From contig NZ_LT629740.1 of the NCBI RefSeq assembly GCF_900105165.1, positions 2,480,001 to 2,544,000 of the forward strand: 64,000 nt of DNA, written 5' to 3'. The number at the start of each line of letters is the position of its first letter. The first letter of the stretch is position 1. Below, one piece after another: positions 45,579 to 54,474 of this stretch. The DNA is from Mucilaginibacter mallensis. GTDB lineage: Bacteria > Bacteroidota > Bacteroidia > Sphingobacteriales > Sphingobacteriaceae. The position numbers and the translations under genes were made by a program. The notes under the pieces were generated by a model, which made no database searches, was not told the origin of the DNA, and saw only the letters and a program-made list of their open reading frames with translations.

Positions 45579-45656
45579 AATAATATTAATATTGCAGGTA
45601 TGTTTAAATGTGTGAAAAAATACATAAATTCATCCTCTGTGTTTTAAGCGTTTGTT

Positions 45657-46562
45657 ATGGCAACGATCAGATTTTTTACAGTTAACTCCATTTTAAAAAA
45701 TGTATTAACTCATCGTTTCTCTTTACTGACTACCCGTCATGATAAAATTCTATTTGTCATAATAACTTCGGGTTTTAGTTTGCTTTTCATGGATGTTTTC
45801 ATCCCTTTTAATATAAATAGTTGGTACGACTTAAGCAGGGTTTCATTATTTAATATAATCAGTGCCTTTTCCTTTTGCGGAGCTTTAACGCTTCTGTTTA
45901 CTCAATTCGGACTTCGGAAATGGCTGCATATGAACCGGTTTAGTTATATGCAGTATTTTTTTTGGGCAATTGGCGAGGTTATGCTTTTATCAATAGTGAT
46001 GTTAGCTATTGACTGGTTGCTGAATAAGCATCCTGTAATATCTGTAAATTATTATCTGCTTACCTTTAAATACACTTTACTTATCGCTATTGTTCCCTAC
46101 GTCGTTTCCTTGTTGATCCTGTTTGCCAGGCAGAAATCTCAATTGGCCCGAAATCTTTCTAAAATGAATATGACAAAGCCGCTTTCAGCGTATTTATCAA
46201 TTGAAGATGAAAATGGGAAGGTCATACTGAGCCTCCAGCTTAAGAATATCCTTTTCTTCAAATCGGAAGATAATTATGTAGATGTGCATTACTTACTTGG
46301 AGGCAAAGTAAAAAAAGAACTCATACGCACTACGTTAAAAAGAATTGAATCGAAATGTAGTTGTTCATGTTTGATCAGGGTGCATCGGTCATACACCATA
46401 AACATAGAAAATGTTTCCTCATCCCGCAAAACAACTAAGGGTTATATACTTCAATTCGACCTTTTACCGGACTTGCAGATTCCCGTATCAGCTTCACATC
46501 AAAATCAATTTGAGCAGTACCTGGTAAATACGGATATTATTTCCCCCTTCACCCCATTATAG
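45657..46562 (+). CDS. Membrane-bound LytTR-family transcriptional regulator
   Basis: 301 residues. Four hydrophobic helices occupy residues ~30-165 (ILFVIITSGFSLLFMDVF, IISAFSFCGALTLLF, MLLSIVMLAIDWLL, TLLIAIVPYVVSLLILFA). The C-terminal ~100 residues form a LytTR DNA-binding domain (ILFFKSEDNYVDVHYLLGGK, RTTLKRIES, CLIRVHRSYTINIENV, IPVSASHQNQFEQYL). There is no receiver domain, so it is a one-component membrane sensor-regulator. It sits 98 bases before the TonB receptor gene and opposite the aldehyde dehydrogenase, both plausible targets. Confidence 0.88.
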   Translation: MATIRFFTVNSILKNVLTHRFSLLTTRHDKILFVIITSGFSLLFMDVFIPFNINSWYDLSRVSLFNIISAFSFCGALTLLFTQFGLRKWLHMNRFSYMQYFFWAIGEVMLLSIVMLAIDWLLNKHPVISVNYYLLTFKYTLLIAIVPYVVSLLILFARQKSQLARNLSKMNMTKPLSAYLSIEDENGKVILSLQLKNILFFKSEDNYVDVHYLLGGKVKKELIRTTLKRIESKCSCSCLIRVHRSYTINIENVSSSRKTTKGYILQFDLLPDLQIPVSASHQNQFEQYLVNTDIISPFTPL

Positions 46563-46659
46563 CGGGATTTCATCCCAAAACCGGCCCGAACATATTGTAT
46601 TGAAGTTCATGTGATTTATCATTGCATTCTAACCAAATGTATACCTAAATTATTTGAGC

Positions 46660-49413
46660 ATGAAAAAAATAGTATTGGGCTGGCTTTTTTGTTGTCTTTT
46701 CCTCATTGGCAATTTACAGGCACAAGTTATGAATGGAACCATTAAAAATAATGCTACTCAAGAACCGGTATCTGCTGTATCCATCCAGATAAAAAACTCT
46801 ACTGAAGGGACTTTTTCGGATGACCGCGGCAGATTTCAACTAACCACAAACAAGAAATTGCCCATAACGCTGGTTGTTTCTTCTATTGGTTTTGAAGCTA
46901 AAGAAGTACTGGTACAAAGTTTTTCTTCTCCAATAGCTATCACCATCGATCCTGCCACTATGCTGGGGCAAGAGGTAGTGGTATCTGCAAGCCGTAGAGT
47001 ACAAAAGAAATTATCATCTCCTGTTACCATTGAACAACTCAGCAGTGCCGAGATCAAAAATTCACCCCAGTTAAACTATATGGATATGATTCAGGGGTTA
47101 AAAGGAGTAGACGTAACCGTATCAAGTATTGGGTTTACAAGCATAACTACCCGGGGATTTAATACCAGCGGGAATACGAATTTTACTCAAATAACAGATG
47201 GGATGGATAATCAGGCCCCCGGGCTCAACTTTCCCCTTGGATCAGCTATTAGTTTAACGCAGTTGGATGTAGATAATATAGAAGTTCTTGCCGGCGCATC
47301 ATCTGCATTATATGGCTCAAGGGGGCTAAGCGGCACTATGGTTACAACAGGGAAAGATCCTTTCAAATATCAGGGCTTAAGTGTGCTGATAACGCAAGGT
47401 GTAAACCATGTCAGAAATTCCTCAAGTGATGACCCGGTAGGCCCATCGCCGTATTACGACTGGACTCTTCGATATGCCAAGAAAATAAATGAAAAGATGG
47501 CTTTCAAAATTAACGCCCAATATACGCGGGCAAATGATTGGGTGGCTACTGATTCTACCAATAAAAATGGCCCGGGGACAAAATATACCGATCCAAATTA
47601 TAACGGAGCAAATTATTATGGTGGCGCAACATCTGTTGATATTACTCCTTTTCTGCAGGGGGCCTTAGCAGCTAATCCCGCATTGGCGCCTATAATAAAC
47701 CCTTTGCTGGCAAAACCATACTATGTAGCACGAACCGGCTATCCCGAATATGGTTATCTGGATAATACCGCCAGTTTATTGAAAGTAAATGCTGAATTCA
47801 GGTATAAAATCACCCCGGAACTGGAGGCAATTGTATCAGGCACTTATGGTACAGGCAGCGTAGTTTATACCAATGATACCAGGTACCAGATCAAAGACTT
47901 TAAAGTTGGGCAATATCGGGCAGAACTAAAGAGTAAAAAATGGTTTATACGGGCGTATACCACCCAGGAGAACTCTGGCCAAACCCTTATTGCGGGGCCT
48001 ACGGCTCAGTTAATTAATGAAGCCTGGAAACCAAGTTACGATGCCAATAACGGCACTGGCTGGTATCCGGATTACACTTCCGCCTTGCTTACAGCGCTGG
48101 CTGGCGGAGAAAATTTTAATGCTGCCAATCTTTCAGCAAGGGCAGCTGCAGATCAGGGTAGGCCAGCGTTAGGAAGTGCCTTGTTTAATCAATTAAAAAA
48201 CACCATTAGCAATAAACCTATTTCTGAAGGGGGTACCTTGTTTTTAGATCGAAGCAAACTGTATAATGCGGAAGCTCAGTACAATTTTTCAGATATCGTT
48301 AAATTTATGGATGTAATAGCCGGTGTTAACTGGCGCTTATACAGCTTAAACAGTAAAAACACACTCTTTCCGGATACAAGCGGGCCCATTAATGTAAAAG
48401 AATACAGTGCTTATATTCAAATGTCGAAGAAAGTGGCACATGATAAATTAAGCCTCACTACATCATTCAGGGAAGATAAAAACACGCTGTTTGCTTCTCC
48501 TAAAATTACATCCAGGGCCTCTGCAGTTTATGAGGTATTCAGCGATAATTTTATCAGGTTTTCTTATCAGAATGCCTATAGTTTTCCCTCAAATATACAG
48601 GCTTTGCAAAATACACTTAATGGCTATAATAGTTATTCCTCAGGCGGTTCTTCTTACTTGCTAAATGGTATTTATCATTTTAATAAATATGCTCCCTATA
48701 CCCTTGAAAGTGTACAGGCATATCAGCAATCTGGCAATGCATCAGTACTACAGAAGTTTGAATATACCGACATTAAACCACAATCAGTAAATGCCTTCGA
48801 GCTGGGATATGCTGCCCTTATAGCAAAAACATTTGAAGTGGATGTGCTGGGATACTATTCTACGTGGAAGAATTTTATAGGTTATGCAAATGTTGCCAAT
48901 ACACCAGGTACAAATGATGTTACAGCATTCAAGGATCAAAGTACCTATGTTCAGTATAATATTGCCTTTAACGGCTCACAAATGGTAAACACTTACGGTT
49001 ATGCGGCTAGTGTAAACATTGATCTGTCTCATAATTTCCTTGCCAAGATTAATTACTATTCAGATTTTATAAATAACAAAAACAGCACCCAGATCAATAA
49101 TTTCAATACGCCGCATTATCATGTCAATATGGAGTTTGGCAACAGTGGCTTCGGCAAAAAGCAAGTATGGTCGTTTAGCACTGATTTACGTTACAAACCC
49201 GGATATTTCTATGTAGTGTCTGGTGGTTTAGCTGCTGGCAACGTTCCGAGTTCTGCTGTAATTGACGCCCAGGTAAGTTATAAATTGATCAAAACTCATT
49301 CAGCCATAAGATTGGGCAGTACTAACCTTACCAATAAGTACTACTCAACAGGGATAGCCAATCCCAATATCGGAGCGGTGTATTACATTACTTACGCTTA
49401 TAATATTCTATAA
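46660..49413 (+). CDS. TonB-dependent outer-membrane receptor
   Basis: 917 residues from MKKIVLGWLFCCLFLIGNLQAQ (signal peptide). A carboxypeptidase-like regulatory domain (~25-105: GTIKNNATQEPVSAVSIQIK), the plug (VVVSASRRVQKKLSSPVTIE; VLAGASSALYGSRGLSGTM) and a long barrel ending INLTNKYYSTGIANP-like and YAYNIL are present. Unlike SusC it lacks an STN domain and has no SusD partner. It heads a likely operon with the beta-helix lipoprotein and the diheme cytochrome. The frame allows a TTG two codons earlier; ATG at 46660 is preferred. The substrate is unknown. Confidence 0.92.
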   Translation: MKKIVLGWLFCCLFLIGNLQAQVMNGTIKNNATQEPVSAVSIQIKNSTEGTFSDDRGRFQLTTNKKLPITLVVSSIGFEAKEVLVQSFSSPIAITIDPATMLGQEVVVSASRRVQKKLSSPVTIEQLSSAEIKNSPQLNYMDMIQGLKGVDVTVSSIGFTSITTRGFNTSGNTNFTQITDGMDNQAPGLNFPLGSAISLTQLDVDNIEVLAGASSALYGSRGLSGTMVTTGKDPFKYQGLSVLITQGVNHVRNSSSDDPVGPSPYYDWTLRYAKKINEKMAFKINAQYTRANDWVATDSTNKNGPGTKYTDPNYNGANYYGGATSVDITPFLQGALAANPALAPIINPLLAKPYYVARTGYPEYGYLDNTASLLKVNAEFRYKITPELEAIVSGTYGTGSVVYTNDTRYQIKDFKVGQYRAELKSKKWFIRAYTTQENSGQTLIAGPTAQLINEAWKPSYDANNGTGWYPDYTSALLTALAGGENFNAANLSARAAADQGRPALGSALFNQLKNTISNKPISEGGTLFLDRSKLYNAEAQYNFSDIVKFMDVIAGVNWRLYSLNSKNTLFPDTSGPINVKEYSAYIQMSKKVAHDKLSLTTSFREDKNTLFASPKITSRASAVYEVFSDNFIRFSYQNAYSFPSNIQALQNTLNGYNSYSSGGSSYLLNGIYHFNKYAPYTLESVQAYQQSGNASVLQKFEYTDIKPQSVNAFELGYAALIAKTFEVDVLGYYSTWKNFIGYANVANTPGTNDVTAFKDQSTYVQYNIAFNGSQMVNTYGYAASVNIDLSHNFLAKINYYSDFINNKNSTQINNFNTPHYHVNMEFGNSGFGKKQVWSFSTDLRYKPGYFYVVSGGLAAGNVPSSAVIDAQVSYKLIKTHSAIRLGSTNLTNKYYSTGIANPNIGAVYYITYAYNIL

Positions 49414-49442
49414 AAATTTAACCTAATAAACACTGATAATTT

Positions 49443-50729
49443 ATGAAACATCTATTTTCACCTATTTTTCTTATAATGCTAATTGTAACTACTTTACAAT
49501 TCTCTTGCAAAAATCAATCTGATAATAAAGACGAATATAAAACAACGCTGAGTTTTAAGCCCGGCGACGAGAGTAAAATTATTGAAGCATTTTTATCGAT
49601 AAAAGATAGTACTCGTATTTTACTAAAACAGGGGGTCTATAAATTCGATAATTTAAGTATCGCTCAAGTGAACCATATTCAAATACAAGGCGATGGATAT
49701 GATAAAACTATTCTTGATTTTAAACAGCAAAGCGAGGGGGGAGAAGGAATACGGGTAACCGATGTAAAGCATTTTGTAATTGATGGCATGACCATCCGGG
49801 ATTCAAAAGGCGATCTGCTTAAGATTGCCAGGAGCCGGGATGTAACCATTTCCAACCTTCATGCCGTGTGGAGTAAAGCCGATTCTACCAGTGGCGGATA
49901 TGCCATTTATCCCGTGATGTGCAAAAAAGTTTTAATAGAAAACTGCTATGCAGAGGGATCTTCAGATGCAGGTATTTATGTGGGGCAAACAGATAGCGCA
50001 ATTGTGCGGACATGTAAGGCTACTAAAAATGTGGCTGGCTGCGAAATTGAAAACACATCGAACGCACAAGTTTATGGTAATGAGTTTCATGATAATACCG
50101 CAGGGTTTCTCGTTTTTGACTTGCCTGGTCTCTCAAAAAGAGGTGGACATGTAAAGGCTCATAATAATAATATTCATGACAATAACTGCAGGAATTTTGC
50201 GAAATCCGGGAGCTTCGGCACTTCATGGGGCGTAGGTAATGCCTCTCCGGGTACAGGAGTCATTATTCTGGCGGCTTCCAACATCGAGATCTATAACAAC
50301 AGCATCGTAAACAACAACTCATCAGCTATAACCATTGCCTCGGGGTTTGCTGTTGATACCAAAGCGGCAGAAAAAATAAATGCCAATTATTTTCCTATTT
50401 CAAAAAATATAAGCATTCATGATAATGAAATAAAAATGGGTCCTGTTTTTCCTGAGCCGGCTTATGAACATCATATAGGAAAGTTGTTGATAGCAGTGGA
50501 AAAGCAATTAAATGTGATCGATCCCTCAAGAAAAAATAAGCGCATCCCATTTATTATGTATGATGGTATTTCAAGCAACGTATTAACAAAGAATACAACT
50601 GCAAATCCTGATTCAATATGTATAAAGCAAACAGGGGATAATGTATTTGTGAATGCTGACTTTTTTAATATTATGAACCCGAAAAAATGGCAGCCAAATA
50701 CAAACATGGCAGCATATACCTGCAAGTAA
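49443..50729 (+). CDS. Parallel beta-helix repeat lipoprotein
   Basis: 428 residues with lipoprotein signal (LIVTTLQFSC). Repeated right-handed beta-helix rungs run from ~60 to ~330 (VNHIQIQGDGYDKTILDF, VKHFVIDGMTIRDSKG, SRDVTISNLHAVWSK, CKKVLIENCYAEGSSDAGIY, NIEIYNNSIVNNNS). It resembles the parallel beta-helix family that, as I recall, is typically encoded beside SO2930-type diheme cytochromes. Its last 43 bases overlap the longest frame of the next gene, but the true cytochrome start is 44 bases after its stop. Role unproven; it may bind or cleave a polymer. Confidence 0.82.
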   Translation: MKHLFSPIFLIMLIVTTLQFSCKNQSDNKDEYKTTLSFKPGDESKIIEAFLSIKDSTRILLKQGVYKFDNLSIAQVNHIQIQGDGYDKTILDFKQQSEGGEGIRVTDVKHFVIDGMTIRDSKGDLLKIARSRDVTISNLHAVWSKADSTSGGYAIYPVMCKKVLIENCYAEGSSDAGIYVGQTDSAIVRTCKATKNVAGCEIENTSNAQVYGNEFHDNTAGFLVFDLPGLSKRGGHVKAHNNNIHDNNCRNFAKSGSFGTSWGVGNASPGTGVIILAASNIEIYNNSIVNNNSSAITIASGFAVDTKAAEKINANYFPISKNISIHDNEIKMGPVFPEPAYEHHIGKLLIAVEKQLNVIDPSRKNKRIPFIMYDGISSNVLTKNTTANPDSICIKQTGDNVFVNADFFNIMNPKKWQPNTNMAAYTCK

Positions 50730-50773
50730 TCATTTTTAATTTAGAAATAATCATTTTAATTATACCGTATCAA

Positions 50774-51850
50774 ATGCGTAAGACTTATCTCGTTGGTAGT
50801 TTACTCCTTTTTACTGCTTTATTGTGGATAATAAGTGAACTGAGTTGTAAAAATAAATTACCTAAAAATTCACAGGTAACCGGAAAAGAAGATTTCCAAT
50901 TTAAAGACAAGCTTTCTGAGTACGGGTTTTTTAAGAATAAACTTAATGCACTCGACCCTAATGAGGGTGTTTTGCCTTATGAATTAAATACGCCGCTATT
51001 TACTGACTATGCCGTTAAAAACCGGTTTATTGTTTTACCTAAAGGGACAGCTATGAAATACATTTCTGAAGGTGTCCCCGATTTTCCTGATTCAACCATC
51101 ATCATTAAAAATTTCGCCTACATAAATGTTGAACATAAAAAGGTAATGATTGAGACCCGGTTATTGGTAAAAAACCCAAAAGATAAAACCTGGAAGGTGA
51201 TGGACTATCTTTGGAATAAGGAACAAACGGATGCCGTTAAATACATTATAGGTGCAAAAATTCCGATCACGCTACTGGATAATGACAACAATAAAATAGC
51301 TACCCTTTACCAGGTACCAAATACAAATGACTGCAAAAGGTGCCATGCTAATAATGATGTGCTAACGCCGATTGGCCCCAAAGTCCGGAATTTAAATCTT
51401 ACCGTTGCCGGGCAAAATGTGAACCAATTGCTGCAGTGGGCAAAAAAAGGAATATTATGTGGGCTGCCCGAGATTAGCAAGGTAAAACAATTGCCTAATT
51501 GGGCGGATAGTAAGCATTTTAGTCTGGAACAGCGCGCAAGGGCTTATCTGGATGTAAACTGTGCACATTGTCATACTAAAGGAGGGGATGCTTATAATAC
51601 AGGGCTTTTTCTTGAATATCAGCAAACAGATCCTAATCACCTGGGGATAAAAAAGTCGCCGGTTTCGGCTGGGGGAGGGGCCGGCGGACTTAACTATGAT
51701 ATTGTGCCGGGTGATGCAGCACATTCTATATTGGTTTACAGAATGAACAGTGTAGAGCCGGGAACTGTAATGCCAGAACTTGCTCGTACCGTTATCCATA
51801 AGGAAGGCGTAAAATTAATCAGGGAATGGATAAATAAGTTAGGCAAATAA
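50774..51850 (+). CDS. Diheme c-type cytochrome lipoprotein (SO2930/HNE_0200-like)
   Basis: 358 residues from MRKTYLVGSLLLFTALLWII with a lipobox cysteine at ~25 (ISELSC). Two c-type heme sites are visible: CKRCH (Cys187, Cys190, His191) and CAHCH (Cys263, Cys266, His267). The earlier part has the family segment YELNTPLFTDYAVKNRFIVL and, near the end, GDAAHSILVYRMNS with a methionine that could ligate heme. It is lipid-anchored and exposed to the periplasm, so it probably moves electrons from an oxidation linked to its receptor and beta-helix neighbours. I chose the ATG at 50774 because the upstream extension lacks a signal peptide and overlaps the previous gene. Confidence 0.85.
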   Translation: MRKTYLVGSLLLFTALLWIISELSCKNKLPKNSQVTGKEDFQFKDKLSEYGFFKNKLNALDPNEGVLPYELNTPLFTDYAVKNRFIVLPKGTAMKYISEGVPDFPDSTIIIKNFAYINVEHKKVMIETRLLVKNPKDKTWKVMDYLWNKEQTDAVKYIIGAKIPITLLDNDNNKIATLYQVPNTNDCKRCHANNDVLTPIGPKVRNLNLTVAGQNVNQLLQWAKKGILCGLPEISKVKQLPNWADSKHFSLEQRARAYLDVNCAHCHTKGGDAYNTGLFLEYQQTDPNHLGIKKSPVSAGGGAGGLNYDIVPGDAAHSILVYRMNSVEPGTVMPELARTVIHKEGVKLIREWINKLGK

Positions 51851-52004
51851 CCTTAATTTATCAGTGTTTTATTGAAGGCGTAGCTTAATCTTTCTTATCT
51901 ATATAAAGCTGCGGATTTTCCCGCGGGGGGCTCTTCGAGAGATCCTGCTGGAACTGATATAAACTAAAATTATTCAGGTAAGTCCTATTGTATACTCAAA
52001 GCAT
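51851..52004. other. Short spacer without gene
   Basis: Spacer between the cytochrome gene and the leftward fragment. An imperfect GC-rich hairpin (CTGCGG/CCGCGG, ~51909-51926) may terminate transcription weakly. Confidence 0.3.
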
Positions 52005-52151
52005 TATATTTTCGGGGTTAAATGCTGGCTCTTTTATTGCCTTGATTATAGGTAAAATATCTTCAAGGTGTTCAAGTATAGTCCCATGGTGCACAAGAAT
52101 ATAATTGATTCGACAATTCTTTTCAATTAGCAGCCGATATTTATTGGTTAA
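52005..52151 (-). pseudogene. Decayed gene fragment, copy B of a dispersed pair
   Basis: A 48-codon minus-strand frame follows directly, in the same frame, after the TAG of the alpha/beta hydrolase gene. It reads LTNKYRLLIEKNCRINYILV, then HHGTILEHLEDILPIIKAIK and EPALTPKI, ending with TAA at 52005-52007. It matches copy A at 5300-5545 in both protein (HGT-x-x-EHLEDIL-x-x-IKAIKE) and DNA (52029-52096). It has no start of its own. It could be a remnant of an unknown gene or, less likely, a read-through tail of the hydrolase. Confidence 0.5.
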
Positions 52152-53156
52152 CTATTTAATGCTTCTGTTATTTTTTTTTATAAATTTTATTATCCCTGGG
52201 AAATACATTTCAGGGTTATCAGAGAAACACATGTGTGCGGCATCTGGTACTACATACCATTGTGCGTTGGGAAATTTTACACTTAAAGCCTTTACCTGTT
52301 CGCTGCTTATAATAAAATCGTATTGCCCTGTAATAAGCAATACCGGAACTTTTACCTGTGGAACCATTGCCATATAATCTAACGAAAAGGTTGAAGGCCC
52401 AATTTTTCGGGCTGTTTCATAATTCTTATGCGCTTTTGTCCTCATGAGATAGTCCGGCAGCGTATCTAATCTTACTACAAAATTTCTTTCAAATGTGCTG
52501 TCAAATGCCTTTTGATAGCGGTTGGTGTCGTAGTTTATGCCTTTAACCTTATTTTGAATTATACCATGATATTGCTTCAATTCATCTAATAAATCATCGG
52601 TTTGTTTACTTGCCAGTGTATATCGCTCACCAAAATCCCTTTGAGATGGGTTCATGTCTGAAAATATCATTCCTTCAACATTATCCTGGTATCTATAAGT
52701 ATAAGCCAGCGCCAACAATGCGCCATACGAATGACCGTATATAAAAAACCTATCAAGCCCCAATCCTTTTCGAACCTGTTCAACTTCGTTGACATAGCGG
52801 GAAACTTTCCAGATAGAAGTATCATTCAATTGTTCTTTTGTTGGATCCTGCGAAAAGTAGGATCCAAACTGGTCATAATAGTAAATGGTTATACCATGTT
52901 TGGGCAGGTATTTTGCAAATATTTCAAAATTCTCGTGCGTGATAGCCGGTCCGCCATGCAGCAATAAGACGTTAATTTTACCGTCACCGATTTTTTGCGT
53001 CCACACCCAAAACTTACCGTCAATCAAAATTTTCTTAACACCCGGTGCATTTTCTTTTTTATAATAAGTGCTATCCTTTTGCTGGCATTTGCCAGTTAGA
53101 GGTGTCGAAAAAAGGCTGAATAACAAAATGTAAACTAAGATTTTGGCTTTCATCAT
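52152..53156 (-). CDS. Secreted alpha/beta hydrolase (prolyl-aminopeptidase-like)
   Basis: 334 residues from MMKAKILVYILLFSLFSTPL (signal peptide). The alpha/beta hydrolase core shows the oxyanion motif LLLHGGPAITHENF, the nucleophile elbow YGHSYGALLAL, the acid in LLITGQYDFII and the histidine in VPDAAHMCF. HGGP is typical of proline iminopeptidase-like S33 members, so a peptidase or esterase acting outside the cytoplasm is likely. The upstream extension to 53177 adds only a weak N terminus. It is a single gene transcribed away from the AhpD/YCII/ECF module. Confidence 0.85.
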   Translation of the reverse strand: MMKAKILVYILLFSLFSTPLTGKCQQKDSTYYKKENAPGVKKILIDGKFWVWTQKIGDGKINVLLLHGGPAITHENFEIFAKYLPKHGITIYYYDQFGSYFSQDPTKEQLNDTSIWKVSRYVNEVEQVRKGLGLDRFFIYGHSYGALLALAYTYRYQDNVEGMIFSDMNPSQRDFGERYTLASKQTDDLLDELKQYHGIIQNKVKGINYDTNRYQKAFDSTFERNFVVRLDTLPDYLMRTKAHKNYETARKIGPSTFSLDYMAMVPQVKVPVLLITGQYDFIISSEQVKALSVKFPNAQWYVVPDAAHMCFSDNPEMYFPGIIKFIKKNNRSIK

Positions 53157-53567
53157 GTAAATTTTTATTATGACCAATAAAACGTCAGGCAGGTTACAGT
53201 CCCTGAATATTTTCTGCAGAAAGTTGATTCCGGTATTTTTATATCTCCAGTTTCTTAAAACGTGCTATTTTAGAGTGATATTGGTATAAAGATGCCATGT
53301 GGTGCACGAAACTGCTTCTAAGTGTATGTGTATTGTTTTTTACTTTTGCGTCACTTCATCACTTAGGATAAATATATACTAGCCAAGCTAAAGGATGTTT
53401 TTATTGTTCATCCGGCATCTCAGACAATCTGATATAGTTTGTATCAGATTAGATACCAATTCCATTAGATATCCTTTATGAAAAATATTTTTGTGCGATG
53501 TCCAATTCGTCCTATCTCAATCATTATTGAGGTATAAATAAAAAATAACATTAAACATCAACAGAAA
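53157..53567. other. Divergent intergenic region
   Basis: No gene is seen between the leftward hydrolase and the rightward AhpD-like gene. The palindrome at 53426-53450 is listed separately. CCATGTGGTGCAC near 53294-53306 is shared with copy A of the decayed gene (around 5377-5388), possibly a third, shorter trace of it. Confidence 0.45.
53426..53450. promoter_or_regulatory. Palindromic operator candidate (9-7-9)
   Basis: AATCTGATA (53426-53434) and TATCAGATT (53442-53450) are perfect inverted repeats around a 7-base spacer. The site lies 118 bases before the AhpD-like gene and 270 bases before the divergent hydrolase. The binding protein is unknown. Confidence 0.45.
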
Positions 53568-54023
53568 ATGGAATCAAGAATCAATTTTTTCGCAAAAGGT
53601 GCAGACGCAATGAAGGCTATGTATGGTTTAGGCGCTTACCTGGCTAAGTCGCCGGTTGAACAAAAATTATTGCATCTGCTTTACTTCCGCGTATCTCAAA
53701 TTAATGGCTGCGCTTATTGCCTTGATATGCACTCAAAAGATTTGCGCGCCGCAGGCGAAACCGAGCAACGCTTGTACATGCTGGATGCCTGGCGCGAAGG
53801 TACCGTGTATACCAACCGGGAGCGCGCTGCCCTGGCTTTTGCTGAAGGTGTTACCAAAACTCATGTATCTGACGAGGTATATGCTACTGCGGCTGCCGAG
53901 TTTACAGAACAGGAGCTGATAGATCTAACAATGGCTATTATAACCATTAACAGTTATAACCGTATTAACATTGCTTTCCAAACTCCGGCAGGCAGTTATC
54001 AACCCGGTCAATTTAAATCCTAG
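53568..54023 (+). CDS. AhpD-like carboxymuconolactone decarboxylase family protein
   Basis: 151-residue all-helical protein. The redox-active CxxC of AhpD-like members is present (GCAYCLDMHSKDLR, Cys48 and Cys51, with His55), so a peroxide- or thiol-related role is more likely than decarboxylation. It is the first gene of a row with a YCII protein (54 bases downstream) and an ECF42-type sigma factor, a combination that suggests an oxidative-stress module. Confidence 0.9.
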   Translation: MESRINFFAKGADAMKAMYGLGAYLAKSPVEQKLLHLLYFRVSQINGCAYCLDMHSKDLRAAGETEQRLYMLDAWREGTVYTNRERAALAFAEGVTKTHVSDEVYATAAAEFTEQELIDLTMAIITINSYNRINIAFQTPAGSYQPGQFKS

Positions 54024-54077
54024 TATCGGGTTTGATTTAACGGGGATTAATTTAAATTCACACATCAATTAAAAAAT

Positions 54078-54422
54078 ATGATCATGAATCAGGTAAATGA
54101 ATTCGTTTTTTTATTCCGCCAGCCGGCTTTAAATCAAAATCCGGAAAAACAAGAAGAAATCCAAAAAAAATGGATGGATTGGATTGGTGGCATTGCTGCC
54201 CAGGGAAAAATAGCCAGTAACGGTCTTCACCTAACACCGGAAGGTAGTGTATTAAAAACCGGTGGTGTAGTTACTGATGGCCCTTTTGTAGAGATCAGGG
54301 AAATATTGGGAGGCTTTATAGTAATTAAAGCTGATAGCATGGATGAAGCTATTACCCTGGCTCACGGCTGTCCTGCCATTGATGAAGGCGGGAGTGTGGA
54401 AATCAGATCAGCATTTGCATAA
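54078..54422 (+). CDS. YCII/DGPF-family protein, second copy
   Basis: 114 residues; paralogue of the protein at 9606-9959. The DGPF motif is intact in TDGPFVEIREILGGFIVIKA, followed by EAITLAHGCP and a closing VEIRSAF strand. It may start at Met1 (54078) or Met3 (54084). It lies between the AhpD-like gene and the ECF42-type sigma gene (52 bases downstream). Activity of the family is unclear. Confidence 0.9.
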   Translation: MIMNQVNEFVFLFRQPALNQNPEKQEEIQKKWMDWIGGIAAQGKIASNGLHLTPEGSVLKTGGVVTDGPFVEIREILGGFIVIKADSMDEAITLAHGCPAIDEGGSVEIRSAFA

Positions 54423-54474
54423 AATCTCTTTATAATCCCCTGGTCAAATACCGGCCGGGGGGTAAATACCAAAA

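Noticed and set aside
45590..45605. AATATTAATATT palindrome between aldehyde dehydrogenase and LytTR genes
   Set aside because: Too short and AT-only; such palindromes are expected by chance in this base composition.
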